64,000 bases of DNA from Isoetes taiwanensis (GCA_021234155.1 JAJEKV010000094.1:2823442-2887441); one strand, 5' to 3'. Numbered from the stretch's first letter, positions 33,630 to 44,940 are shown. Translations and numbers: made by a program. Notes: generated by a model not told the origin, from the letters alone.

Positions 33630-35947
33630 ATTCCACCCATCAAAGTCAAAGTAAAGGGAAAATCATAAAACCCCTAAGGGAAACATTCAAAACTCAAGTT
33701 TGCCTAAGGAAATGCCAAAGATTTGCATTTTTACCAAAATTGACCCATGGAGGGTACATTCTAAGTGCCAAGTCATCATACACATCACCACTCTTGTCAT
33801 GCCATGTCATGCCTCCATTTCCATGATCAAACTCTGAATCTTTGTCAAAAGCCTTAAAATTATACCCATAAGATGACACATCACCTTGCCACATCATCAC
33901 TAGCACCAACACATCACCATCCACATGTCACACACGTCATGATCACATCACTTGAGGTTTTGACTAGAAAGAATTTTCTAAGCCAAGTTGGTTGACACGT
34001 CACCATCACCATTTGCCATGTCATGTCTACCTAGCCTTGTCACCATTCTCACATGCCACATCACTTTCCTTTTGAGCCATTTTTAAGCCAAAATCGAAAA
34101 TGCCCAATTGCAAAAAAGATTTCAGAATCTTCTAGAGCATAAAAAAGATTCCCATTAAAAAAAAAGAAAAATTGAAAAATTCATTAGTCTTGATCCTTAT
34201 ATTTGCCTCCTTGGGAATCGTGCCATAGTCTTTGGAGTAAAAAAAAAATTCCTATCTACCTCCCACCCCCAGCCTATTTTTCTTCCCAGCCAATCTCCCC
34301 ATGCCACGTGGAACATCGGGGCATGTGGGGCGGTGGAGGTACCCAATCCCACGTGGATATTGCATGCAATTATTATAAATTAAAGTTTTTCTTTTCCTTA
34401 TATGCTGCCAATTTAAAAATTGCCTGTGGGATATATCGCTCGAATTATCAAGAACCCTAAAACCTGAGAGGGCCAAGATCCGGTTGATTCGGCCAAACCA
34501 CCGAATCACCCTGCTTAATGCCAAGAACACATATGGGAAGCAAAAAGACAGAGAATTGAACAGAATTAATCAAGAATGCAACAGAACAGAGCATCTACAA
34601 AAGGGGCTTTTCAACAGAAGGAATAATCGAGGGCTTTAAGGCAAAGAAGCGATTGTTTGCTTTGAAGAAGGACCGGCTTGCTTGATTAGAGCTTGATTCT
34701 GACCTCCATACTTGATTTGCAACTCGGATTACTGACTAAATTATCAGAGTTGATTTATTGTCTACCTATTTGATCCTGTGCCCAAGACTCAGAGCTTGGG
34801 ATTCATGTTATTTGCTTTTAAGTACCTGAGTTAATTGAAAATCCGACCTTTGTTGTTGAACCCTTGTGCCACACATTGATCTATTCACAAAAAAAGCAGC
34901 TGCCACTAGAATTTCTTTGTTGCATCCTACCTCAGCAGCTTGATATCATTAATGTGACATCTCAGCATGTTTCATGCAAGTGTCAAACAATCCCTTTGGT
35001 GTCCTGAACCATCAACACAAGATTGAATTATCTATCTGAGATCTGTCATAGCAAAAGTCAGCATAAAGCATTAGAGTGATACATATAGGTGCTCAAGGCA
35101 TCAAGATCATTATTTCATGCATAGTAGTCGTTGGAACAATAGAATTGGTATGCATCCCTTCCATAAATAAGCTTGCTTTCACAACTGTTTGGTCTGTCTA
35201 GCCTTTGTCAAAACCCCTCAGACTTTTGCAGCTAGACAATTTAGGTGTTGAGCATCTGTGCAAACAAGAATTATGAACAAAGCTCAAATGGTGTGCATGT
35301 GGAGCTTTTTCCTGAGGCAGACTTTTTATCCTTCAGGGAAAACTGCTTTAAACACTACAAGAGAAAGGTGCTCATATCGTCGGGTATTACGTCAAAATTG
35401 TTGACACAAATGGTATCTTCTAAACTCCATTTATTGTCATATCCTTGTCACTATGCTGACATATTCATTTGCCACAAAGTTGTCACCGGAGCGTCAGCTT
35501 TTATGACAAGATTGTGTCATGTTCATTTGTCACAAATTTAGACGCAAAGGGAATTTCTAGCAACACTGCAACGACGATGTGTCAAGATGGCATTGATATT
35601 GTTATGGACATTATAACAAGTTTATTACCAATATACTATCAAGTCATTTGGCATCATAGTAACACAATTGTAGTAAATAGTTGTGGGATATAATTATTGA
35701 CATTTCAACAAAATTGTGACAAGCTAATAACAAACATAATTGAATCTATTTTCTAGAATTGCATCAAATTTAAAACTCAAAAACTGTTCAACGTTGCACT
35801 CCTATTAAGTCAAGTCTTGTGTGAAAGGATACAATAAATTTTAAGGCATTACCCCCTGAATTTTTGCACTCAGAGTGGTTGCCTTAAGCAACCTGGAGGT
35901 TCTAAACCACTGAGGTTGAAGGTTTTGCCAGGAAAAAACCTTCAACC
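33630..35947 (+). repeat. 5' LTR of the Tat-like element (with an insertion)
   Basis: Aligns with 41647-43860 from ATTCCACCCATCAAAGTCAA to the end TTGCCAGGAA..CTTCAAC. It contains an extra segment of about 490 bp (35355-35850) absent from the 3' LTR. It lacks about 155 bp and about 205 bp segments that the 3' LTR has after AAGAATTTTC (41999) and CACAACTGTT (43375). The two LTRs are otherwise about 95% alike by eye, so the element is not recent. The outer boundary is the start of similarity; a canonical TG start is not visible. Confidence 0.88.
35355..35850 (+). mobile_element. CACTA-end-like insertion in the 5' LTR
   Basis: Present in the 5' LTR but absent from the 3' LTR, where CGCTTTAAATAATTTCTTGAGC is continuous. 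It begins CACTACAAGAGAAAGGTGC, a CACTA-type terminus, and contains many short TTGTCAC/GTGACA-type motifs. The right edge near 35850 does not show the inverted terminus, so one end was probably lost. There is no coding capacity. Confidence 0.65.
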
Positions 35948-35950
35948 TTT

Positions 35951-35968
35951 TGGAGGTTCTACCGAGAT
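35951..35968 (+). promoter_or_regulatory. Primer-binding site, tRNA-Gln type
   Basis: TGGAGGTTCTACCGAGAT lies a few bases after the LTR. It is complementary to a tRNA 3' end ...TCTCGGTAGAACCTCCA. Plant tRNA-Gln begins GGTTCTA, so its acceptor stem would give this sequence. The assignment depends on my memory of the tRNA sequence. Confidence 0.6.
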
Positions 35969-35989
35969 CTTTTCTTGGAATTTGGACTC

Positions 35990-37831
35990 ATGGCACCCAG
36001 AAGAACTAATGAGGCATCTGAGCATGCTGAAGCACAGGAAAATCATGAAGCCACTGCTCCAACACCTAGTGTCACCATACAAGCAAATTCAGATATGCCA
36101 TGTCATTATTTTGAGTTGAACATGCCTATTCCAGTTCCTACCTTTGATCCAAGCATGAATGCCAATAATTTCCTGAAGACTTTTGAAGAATACTACCAAG
36201 AGTATGGTCACAAAAAAGGCTGTAAGTTCTCTGAGTTCAAAAAATGTTTTAAGAATGATGAGGTTAGGGCTTGGCTTGAGTATGTTATAAGTTTAGGTGC
36301 CAACTCTTGGGATGAATTGGTAAAAAAATCCTTGGCACGCTTTGGTAAGCTTTTGGATCCCCAAAATTTGATATTTGAATTGCAAACTTTTCGCATTAAG
36401 CATGGAGAAAGTGTGCATCGGTATGTGGAAAGGTTTAATCTCTATCTTGTCAAATACCAAATCAACCAGGTTCCTAATCATACCTTGCATCTTGTGGCAT
36501 CTTTTATTAGAGGATTGAGCAGTAGACCAAGAATACACAGGAAGCTGTTGAAGATTCAAAAACACGAAGGCTTTGACACAATACATAAAGCCTTCACTAA
36601 GGCCACTGAAATTGCAGATATGATTTCTTACTTGCCAGATGACATGCACTCACCACATGACCCTTTTTTTCCAGATTATGAGCAAGAGTATATGGGACCA
36701 GGACCTGTGCCTGTTTATGCTGTCCAGAAAGAAAAGAAAAAAGTAAAAATGGAAGATGATGAGGCTCCTGCAGCAGATGTAAGAGCTCAAACCAAAGTAT
36801 CAGAAGCACTAGTTGAGGTGACCAAGCAACTCCAAGAGCTAAAAAATTCAAAGTTTGAGAAGAAGACTTATCCTCCATGTGTTCATTGCTTCAGAGACAC
36901 TCATTCCTCTGATTATTATTGGTATAGACCTTGTACAAAGTGTGGAAAAAGAGGTCACTTTGGCAAGGAATGTCATGTGTGTACTTTTTGTAAGGCTGTA
37001 GGGCATTATGAAGATAGGTGTAGTGTAAAAGAATACTTTGCTAGGCAAGAGAAATCAAAAACTAATGAGCAAAATGCCTCCATAAGATTTGTGCAGGAAA
37101 TTGAAGAGCAGGAAGAAATAATGGTTGTTCATACCAGGAGAATGAACAATGCAAAAGAGAAAGAGCCAGTTCATGCCAATGAGGAAGCTGAGATGGTGAA
37201 ACACAATGAAGCTGAGCAAGCAACGGTTGTGCCTCCTCCACCTGCTCAAAAGTTTGTAAAAAAAGAAAAAGATTGTGAGGATTTTGAATATTTGCTAAAG
37301 AATTCTAGGATCTGTGTGGACTTGCTGATTTTGCTCAAAATAGCTCCATCTTACAGAAAAAAAGTGCTCAATCTGACCAAAGAAGATGAGTTTGCTCTAA
37401 CTAATCATATTGAAGAACATATGCTCACTCAGGAGGACTATGATCCAGGGGCTTTCACATGTGTTGCCAAAATGGGCAAAAAGATCCTAACTAAAGTTTT
37501 GCTAGATGGAGGATCACCCCCGAATGTCATGCCCCATCGTGTTATGAGGTTGTGTGGTCTTGAGATATTGAAATCTTTCTCAAACACGAAAATTAACCCT
37601 GTTGGAATAGTCAATAATGTGCCTATTGATGTTGAAGGTATAATTGTTGCAGCTAGTTTTGTTGTGGTTGCATTTGAAGGGATAGAAGACAAATCAGACA
37701 TATATGACTTACTCTTGGGAAGAAAATGGCTCTCTACAGTTGATGCCAGACCTATATGGTCAAAAGAAGAGTGTACCATTTCCAATGGCAAAAAAAAAAG
37801 TAACATTATACAACAAGTTGGGAGAATTTGA
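35990..37831 (+). CDS. Gag-protease polyprotein of the Tat-like element
   Basis: One open frame of about 613 codons from ATG at 35990 (MAPRRTNEASEHAEAQ). Residues about 60-220 are a retrotransposon Gag domain (FEEYYQEYGHKKGC, SWDELVKKSLARFG, GESVHRYVERFN). Two CCHC-like zinc knuckles at about 313-345 (CTKCGKRGHFGKEC and CTFCKAVGHYEDRC) would bind RNA. An acidic/Lys-rich linker follows, then an aspartic protease around residue 505 with active site LLDGGS, where Gly replaces the usual Ser/Thr, a form I associate with the Athila/Tat group. The frame ends shortly after the protease (LLLGRKWLSTVDA). The downstream pol is in the +1 frame beginning at a run of ten A (37790-37799). Confidence 0.9.
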   Translation: MAPRRTNEASEHAEAQENHEATAPTPSVTIQANSDMPCHYFELNMPIPVPTFDPSMNANNFLKTFEEYYQEYGHKKGCKFSEFKKCFKNDEVRAWLEYVISLGANSWDELVKKSLARFGKLLDPQNLIFELQTFRIKHGESVHRYVERFNLYLVKYQINQVPNHTLHLVASFIRGLSSRPRIHRKLLKIQKHEGFDTIHKAFTKATEIADMISYLPDDMHSPHDPFFPDYEQEYMGPGPVPVYAVQKEKKKVKMEDDEAPAADVRAQTKVSEALVEVTKQLQELKNSKFEKKTYPPCVHCFRDTHSSDYYWYRPCTKCGKRGHFGKECHVCTFCKAVGHYEDRCSVKEYFARQEKSKTNEQNASIRFVQEIEEQEEIMVVHTRRMNNAKEKEPVHANEEAEMVKHNEAEQATVVPPPPAQKFVKKEKDCEDFEYLLKNSRICVDLLILLKIAPSYRKKVLNLTKEDEFALTNHIEEHMLTQEDYDPGAFTCVAKMGKKILTKVLLDGGSPPNVMPHRVMRLCGLEILKSFSNTKINPVGIVNNVPIDVEGIIVAASFVVVAFEGIEDKSDIYDLLLGRKWLSTVDARPIWSKEECTISNGKKKSNIIQQVGRI

Positions 37832-38430
37832 GACCCTGAATTTCATTGAAGAAGAAATGCTATTGTCAAGTCCACGTGGGGAATTTGAGTTGAATGCAAT
37901 GAATTTGGAATCCAACATGGGAACCCCCAATCAGCTAGCATCTTCCAAACAAGGTAATTTTGCATACTTATGGTTTGATGGTGGTGTATCGAAAAGGCTT
38001 AATGTAGCCTCTTCTGCTACTGTTCTCAAGGACTCTTCTAATAGATCGCTGGCAAAGATAGGTAGAATTTATCCTAACACTACTTCTAATATGGCAGAAT
38101 ACAAAGCCTTAATTGCAGGTCTCCAAGAGGCAAGAAATTTGAGCATTAATGAAATAGTTGTCTTTGGAGATTCTCAGCTTGGGAGAATACCAGGCCAAGA
38201 AGGAAGACATGATACTGCTCAGAGATCAAGCTATGCAGGAATTGAAGAGTTTTAAGACTTGGGAGCTTTGTCATGTACCAAGAGAGCAGAACTGTGAGGC
38301 TGATTCTTTATGCAAAAGTGTTCTCCTTGAACATTTGGCTGAAGGAGCAATTCAAGAGGAGGAGTTGGAAAAGAAAGACCTACAACAATTATACCCCATT
38401 CTAGTAATCAATGCTAGTGAAGACAAGTAG
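37805..38430 (+). pseudogene. RNase H (RVT_3-like) domain placed before the reverse transcriptase
   Basis: Frame 3 after the A10 run reads KLGEFETLNFIEEEM. It then enters an RNase H fold: FAYLWFDGGVSKRL (Asp near 37977), NMAEYKALIAGLQEAR (Glu near 38097) and VVFGDSQL (Asp near 38166). A small deletion/frameshift at about 38176 moves to frame 1: GEYQAKKEDMILLRDQAMQE, then LCHVPREQNCEADSLCK (last Asp near 38300). All four acidic residues of the D-E-D-D catalytic set are visible. The VPREQN.ADSL ending is typical of the RNase H acquired by Tat elements. It is followed in the same frame by pol, with TAG stops at 38428 and 38536. Confidence 0.85.
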
Positions 38431-40710
38431 GTGAAGGAAATCAAACTCAATAAGAAGGGTCTAGATAGAGTGTTATATGTTGGGAATTTGTTTAAAGAGG
38501 AGGATAATGCCTTTGTTACTAAATTCTTCGATGATTAGAAAGATATTTTTGCTTGGGATTATGATGAGTTGGTTGGTGTTGACAAAAGTATTTGTGAGTT
38601 TGAAATTAAGATCAAAGAAGGTATGAAACCTGTAGTACAAAGGCTGAGAAGAATTAATGCATCTTTATTAGGACTAATCAAGGAAGAATTATATAAAATG
38701 AAAGATGCAGGTGTGATTGCAGAAATTATGAATCCTGAGTGGTTGTCCTGCATTGTCCCTGTAGAAAAGAAAAATAAAACCATTAGAATCTGCATTGATT
38801 ATAGGGATTTGAACAAGGCCACCATCAAAGATTGCTATCCATTACCATTTCTAGAAGAGGTTTTGCATGTTGTGGCAGGAAAAGATATTTATACCTTCCT
38901 AGATGGCTTCTCAGGTTTTAATCAAATAAGTATTAAAGAAGAGGATCAGCCAAAAACTTCATTTATTACACCTTGGGGAACATTTGCCATGAAAAGGATG
39001 CCCTTTGGACTAATGAATGCTTCTGCAACAATTTTTAGAGATATGCCTACTAACACTTTTTGTGTGTTCCTGGATGATCTCTGCTTGGGAACTTCCCTGG
39101 AAAAACACTTTGATATGCTGACTATGTTATTTACCTTGTGTAAAAAAGGGGGAGTTAGCTTGAATCCGAAAAAATGTGTTTTCTTATCCTCAAAAAGGGA
39201 ACTACTTGGACACGTGGTGTCTATAGAAGGTATACAAATTGCTGAAACCAAGATTGAGGCTTTAAAAAAGTTGGCACCTCCAAAGACCCTCAAACAGGTA
39301 AAAAGTTTCATGGGGATGACCAGCTTCTTGAGAATGTATGTCCCTCATTTTTCTCACACTATGAGCCCAATTTCTAACCTTACAAAGGTTGGAAAATTTT
39401 CCAAAAGTGAGAGCAAACTTTGTAATCTTTGTAAACAGTTCCAAGAGTCTTTTGATAAAATCATTAATGCCATTTGTAACTCCACCTTGCTGAAGCCTCC
39501 TGATCTTGAAAAGCCTTTCAAAGCCTACATTAGTGTCACCAAAAGGGCAATTGGTCTTGCCTTGTTACAAGAGGGTCATGTGATTGCTTTTGCAAGCAAG
39601 ATGTGGTCAGACACTGAGCTGAGATATCCCAGGTTGGAGAAGAGTGCAGCTGCCTTGATGTTCTTGATAGAGAGACAAGGACACTTGCTTCAAAACAGCC
39701 AAATCCAGGTCTTCATGAGGCAAAACCCTTTATCACTTCTTTTTGCAAAAAAACAACCAAAAGCAAAGCTGTGCATGTGGGTTTGCAAGGTCCAAACTTA
39801 TGAGTTCACTGTTAAAGTGGTCAATCTGATAGAGAATCCCAGTTCATATCTTCCCTATGTTCTATTTGATCAAGATCGTTTATGCAATGATGATAATGTG
39901 ACTAACATGGTTGCTTTTAATGTAGAAAATACAGACTGGCAGCATGACATCAGATGTTATCTTGAGAACAATGAAGCACCAAAAAATTTGAGCAGCAGCC
40001 AAGAAAGAAGATTTAAGGACAAATGCAAGAAGTTCAGACTTATTGAAGATGTTTTGTGCAAGATTGATAAGGAAGGAGTTTTACTGAGGTGTGTAGATGA
40101 GGAAGAGGCCAGAATGATCATTAAAGCATGGCATGAGGGAGTATGTGGAGGACATTTTGCAGCTGACACAACTGCAAAGAAGATCTTGAGGTCAGGATAT
40201 TTTTGGTCTACTCTTTTCAAGGACTGCTATAATGTCATAAAATGTTGTCAGAAATGTCAGATCTTTGGTAGGAAAACTCTGCAACCACCTCTCACAGCCA
40301 TAACATCACCTGGACCTTTTCAAACATGGGGTTTGGACTTTATAGGCCCAATAGATCCACCCTCTTCAGCTCAACATCAGTTTATACTAGTGGCCACAGA
40401 TTATTTTACCAAATGGGCTGAGGCAACTCCTTTGAGAGAAGCAAATGCCCATGCTACTGCAAGATTCCTCCATGAGAACATTTGTGCCAGATTTGGAATC
40501 CCCTTCAAAATAATCTCTGACAGGGGAAGCCAATTTATCAATCATACAATTGCACACTTGCTTGCCACTTTGAAAGTCAAGCACACTAAAAGCTCATCTT
40601 ACTGTCCTCAAGGCAATGGCCAGGCAGAATCAACTAACAAAGTTCTCAAGTCCATTCTAAGAAACAACCATCAGTGTGTCAAAGAAAGATTGGCATTTAA
40701 AGCTCCATGA
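38431..40710 (+). pseudogene. Reverse transcriptase - degenerate RNase H - integrase of the Tat-like element
   Basis: Open from 38539 to 40710 in frame 1. The RT has EWLSCIVPVEKKNKTIRICI, CIDYRDLNKATIKDCYPLP, FLDGFSGFNQISIKEED, MPFGLMNASAT and the catalytic FLDDL near 39063, where a short deletion just upstream removes part of the palm. The gypsy-type RNase H (about 39510-39750) keeps FASKMWSDTELRYPRLEKSA. It has lost the first Asp (AYISVTKRAIG instead of a D-A/S) and the TDH box (FMRQNPLS). The integrase follows with an H-H-C-C zinc finger (HEGVCGGHF ... CCQKCQ), the first Asp in LDFIGPID, the second in SDRGSQF and the Glu in NGQAESTN. A frameshift near 40690 ends the frame. Confidence 0.9.
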
Positions 40711-41213
40711 TGCACTTTGGGCATACAGGACCACCATCAAAGCAGCTACAAGACATACTCCTTTCAGCTTGGTCTATGGCATAGAGTCAGTAGTACCCAT
40801 TGAATTGGAACTTCCCTCCCTTAGGTTGGCATATCAAATAAATTTAGAAATGGATGAGGCATTGAAGGAAAGATTGGTGAGGTTGATGCAGCTTGAAGAG
40901 CACAGATATGAGGCAGAAAATGTCGTTATGATAAAAAAAAGCCAAGGACATTGCAGCTTTTAAAGCAGCTCATAAGCTCCAGGGAATTCTAAAAACAGGT
41001 GAATTGGTGTTGAAATCGAACAAAGCAAGGGAAGAAATAGCATCCAAGTTTGAAAATTTCTGGGAAGGACCCTTTGAGGTAATTGGTACAACTGGTAAAG
41101 ATTCTTATTGGCTGAGAGACGTCTCGGATGGCAGAGAGTTGATAAACCCTATCAATATTGTGCACCTAAAAAGGTATTGGCAACAACATGTTGCCCTTAG
41201 TTTGTTCAGATAA
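40676..41213 (+). pseudogene. Integrase C-terminal part of the Tat-like element
   Basis: Continues integrase in two further frames: HDALWAYRTTIKAATRHTPF and SLVYGIESVVPIELELPS (to 40963), then KFENFWEGPFEVIGTTGKD and NIVHLKRYWQ (41004-41213), the usual end of Tat/Athila integrases. No chromodomain or further ORF follows. Confidence 0.85.
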
Positions 41214-41646
41214 AAGCTTTCAAGGATTTGTAGGTTGATTAGTTAGGATATCACATAGAAAAGTAAAAATAGAACAAAGAGGAAAACACAAAAAAAAGTG
41301 AAAACAAAGAGAAAAAAAGCAAAAAATATTGAGACAGTTCTAGTTGATTGAGTTTTATTTTTAAGCTATTGACTTCTAGTGTTGCAAGGGCAAAAGACTG
41401 TGCAGATCCTGATCAAGTTAAGGACAAATCAAGTGCTAATCATAGATTCCATGCAGGAACATCTGAATATCATATTCATACATCTCATTTTTCGCTCACC
41501 ACAACTCATCTGAGCTAACAGGTTTCATTTCCACATGCAGGTGCATCCTAATATCTTCATTCACTATTCATCTGCTCAAGAGTTGACCTTACTACACCTA
41601 AAAACCTTCCACATCTCCATAAACTCCCCAGGCTGCTGTCATACTT
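41214..41646 (+). other. 3' untranslated part of the Tat-like element
   Basis: A-rich after the integrase (41270-41340), then unremarkable sequence up to the LTR. A clear polypurine tract directly before the LTR is not visible, so the tract may have been lost or the true LTR start may lie slightly upstream. Confidence 0.5.
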
Positions 41647-43860
41647 ATTCCACCCATCAAAGTCAAAGTAAAGGGGAAATCATAAAACCCCTAAGGGAAA
41701 CATTCAAAACTCAGGTTTGCCTACGAAAATGCCAAAGATTTGCATTTTTACCAAAATTGACCCATGGAGGGTACATTCTAAGTGCCAAGTCATCATACAC
41801 ATCACCACTCTTGTCATGCCATGTCATGCCTCCATTTCCATGATCAAACTCTGAATCTTTGTCAAAAGCTTTAAAATTACACCCATAAGATGACACATCA
41901 CCTTGCCACAACATCATTAGCACCACCACATCACCATCCACATGTCACACACGTCATGATCACATCACTTGAGGTTTTGACTAGAAAGAATTTTCATCTT
42001 GTACGTCTGCGCTCTCCTTCTGAGCTTGCTTCTTCACGCCCGGTCAACACAGCTTTTTCTATAGGCTGAGAGCAGATTCAGACCATCTTTCTAGGGTTTG
42101 CAATCCAATACATTGCCATTATATTACTTAGCCAGCCATTCTAACCTGGATGCTGAGAACGTCACCATCACCATTTGCCATGTCATGTCTACCTAGCCTT
42201 GTCACCATTCTCAAATGCCACATCACTTTCCTTTTGAGCCATTTTTAAGCCAAAATCGAAAATGCCCAATTGCAAAAAAGATTCCAGAATCTTCTAGAGC
42301 ATAAAAAAGATTCCCATTAAAAAAAAAAGAAAATTGAAAAATTCATTTGTCTTGATCCTTATATTTGCCTCCTTGGGAATCGTGCCATAGTCTTTGGAGT
42401 AAAAAAAAATTTCCTATCTACCCCCAAAGCCTATTTTTCTTCCCAGCCAATCTCCCCATGCCACGTGGAACATCCGGCGTGTGGGGCGGTGGAGGTACCG
42501 AATCCCACGTGGATATTGCACGCAATTATTATAAATTAAGGTTTTCCTTTTCCTTATATACCTTCAGCTGCCAATTCAAAAATTGCCTGTGGGATATATC
42601 GCTCGAATTATCAAGAACCCTAAAACCTGAGAGCGCCAAGATCCTGTCGATTCGGCCAAACCAACTGCTCAATCATACCTCAAACCTGCCGAATCACCCT
42701 GCTTAATGCCAAGAACACATATGGGAAGCAAAAAGACAGAGAATTGAACAGAATTAATCAAGAATGCAACAGAACAGAGCATCTACAAAAGGGGCTTTTC
42801 AACAGAAGGAATAATCGAGGGCTTTAAGGCGAAGAAGCGATTGTTTGCTTTGAAGAAGTGACCGGCTTGCTTGATTAGAGCTTGATTCTGAGCTCCATAC
42901 TTGATTTGCAACTCGGATTACTGACTAAATTATCAGAGTTGATTTATTGTCTACCTATTTGATCCTGTGCCCAAGACTCAGAGCTTGGGATTCATGTTGT
43001 TTGCTTTTGAGTACCTGAGTTAATTGAAAATCCGACCCTTGTTGTTGAACCCTTGTGCCACACATTGATCTATTCACAAAAAAAGCAGCTGCCACTAGAA
43101 TTTCTTTGTTGCATCCTACCTCAGCAGCTTGATATCATTAATGTGACATCTCAGCATGTTTCATGCAAGTGTCAAACAATCCCTTTGGTGTCTTGAACCA
43201 TCAACACAAGATTGAATTATCTATCTGAGATCTATCATAGCAGAAGTCAGCATACATTACAGTGATACATATAGGTGCCTAGGGCATCAAGATCATTATT
43301 TCATGCATAGTTGTCGTAGGAACAATAGAATTGGTATGCATCCCTTCCATAAATAAGCTTGCTTTCACAACTGTTCATGCTTTGTAGCAGTCAGTCAAAG
43401 AATATTCAAAAAGAAAAAATCTCAAGTTCTATTTGCCAAGAGCATCAAGGCCTTTTGTGTGCAGACCTTTTCAGAGTAGGCAAAGTTTTCAAAACCCAAA
43501 AATCCACTCCCAATAGCGAGATCATAAATTGAGCTCTCTGCCAGGGATATTGACCAAAAATTGACTGGGTCAGGAACAACAATTTGGTCTGTCTAGCCTT
43601 GTCAAAACCCCTCAGACTTTTGCAGCTAGACAATTGTAGGTGTTGAGCATCTGTGCAAATAAGAATTATGAACAAAGCTCAAATGGTGTGCATGTGGCAA
43701 GCTTTTTCCTGAGGCATACTTTTTATCCTTCAGGGAAAACCGCTTTAAATAATTTCTTGAGCATTACCCCCAGAATTTTTGCACTCAGAGTGGTTGCCTT
43801 AAGCAACCTGGAGGTTCTAAACCACTGAGGTTGAAGGTTTTGCCAGGAACATCTTCAACA
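41647..43860 (+). repeat. 3' LTR of the Tat-like element
   Basis: Matches the 5' LTR at 33630-35947. It has extra segments at about 42000-42157 and 43375-43580 and preserves the empty site for the 35355-35850 insertion (CGCTTTAAATAATTTCTTGA near 43740). A CCTTATATACC sequence near 42552 could be a TATA element. Confidence 0.88.
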
Positions 43861-44785
43861 CATGCAGAGCTTGAAAATGAGTTGGGTGCCAGATTGATCT
43901 GGAGAAATCACGGGTTTGGAATCCATTCCATACTGTTTCATTTTGGCAGCGCATCCACAGGTGCTTTTAGGAGCAAGAAAATGAGATGCAACTTCTGGTT
44001 TACAGAGTGACCCAGCAGAAGAATGCCACAACCTGAGGCCTTAAATCCACAATGAGTTACAAAGACGCCATAAGCTCGAATCCATAACCTTCATAACCTC
44101 AAAAGCCACCAAGCCATTCTTGTTGCATAACCTCAAACAACAAGAATGACATTAGAAGTAGCAAAGAAAACTAAAAAACTAAAAAGAAACAGACAAAGAC
44201 GCAAAAGATTTGAACAAGAAGTACCTCGACTGGAAGATCGTCACCTAACACCTCCAAAAAGCTCGTCCAATCGAAAAATGATGTACTCGAATAGCCTGAC
44301 GTCTCAATAGAAGCTCCTCGACGAAGGTCTCACTAGAACTTCATAAAACAACTAGAATTAAGACTAAAAAAAAAAATTATCTTTTATACCCCTGCTGACG
44401 TGGCAGGGGTAATTTTGAGGTCCTGAAGGCTACGTCGTGTCATGAACCTTCACAAAAACAACAAAAATACGTTGAAACTACGTAAAAAATATGGAAGAAA
44501 TACGCCAAGATGGCGAAGAATCTGATATATGAATATGAACCACAGTATAATGGCCCGAAGGCAAGCAGGAACACGAGACAAATGCCTAGAAGGCTCAAGA
44601 CTGACGTTGAACCGGAATGATTCGACGAGAAGGAGGTGCCTTCTTATATATCTAGGCCGACGGTCAAGATTGCACCACTCCAATAGATGAGATCACGCCA
44701 AGTGTCGTGCATGCATGTAGGTTCTAGAATATTTTAGAACCTCTTCATCCTCGCATATGAGAAAGACGTGAGGGTCTTCATAAAT
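43861..44785. other. No gene recognised
   Basis: No coding frame of note. 44361-44375 is an A run. 44024-44045 resembles sequence at 32891 on the other side of the Tat-like element. Confidence 0.5.
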
Positions 44786-44787
44786 AT

Positions 44788-44876
44788 TGGTAGCGCACTT
44801 GGTAAAGGTGTATGAATTGCAACTAGAAGGTTACAAGTTCAAACCCTGTCTTATTCAATTACCTTTTTGCATCCGT
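44788..44876 (+). mobile_element. tRNA-derived SINE-like head
   Basis: GGTAGCGCACTTGGTAAAGG fits a pol III A box and, 30 bp on, AGGTTACAAGTTCAAACCC fits a B box. The spacing and the CA-A-CTAGAAGG arm resemble a tRNA D-arm to T-arm layout, but no acceptor stem closes. A SINE or tRNA pseudogene is likely. Confidence 0.5.
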
Positions 44877-44940
44877 GTGATGACCATCTTTTGTACATAC
44901 GAGTATAATGTATGATACAAATATCCGTATGGTCATCACG
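44877..44940. repeat. Short palindrome-ended segment, possible remnant LTR
   Basis: GTGATGACCAT at 44877 is matched by its inverse ATGGTCATCAC ending at 44940, with 40 bp between. On the minus strand it starts TGATGACCATACGG directly after a purine-rich tract (AGGAAGGGGATGG) that follows the chromodomain coding sequence. That is where the 3' LTR of the adjacent chromovirus should begin. Confidence 0.5.

Noticed and set aside
44788-44876. Candidate tRNA gene
   Set aside because: A- and B-box-like sequences are present, but no acceptor stem or anticodon arm can be paired; SINE-like origin fits better.
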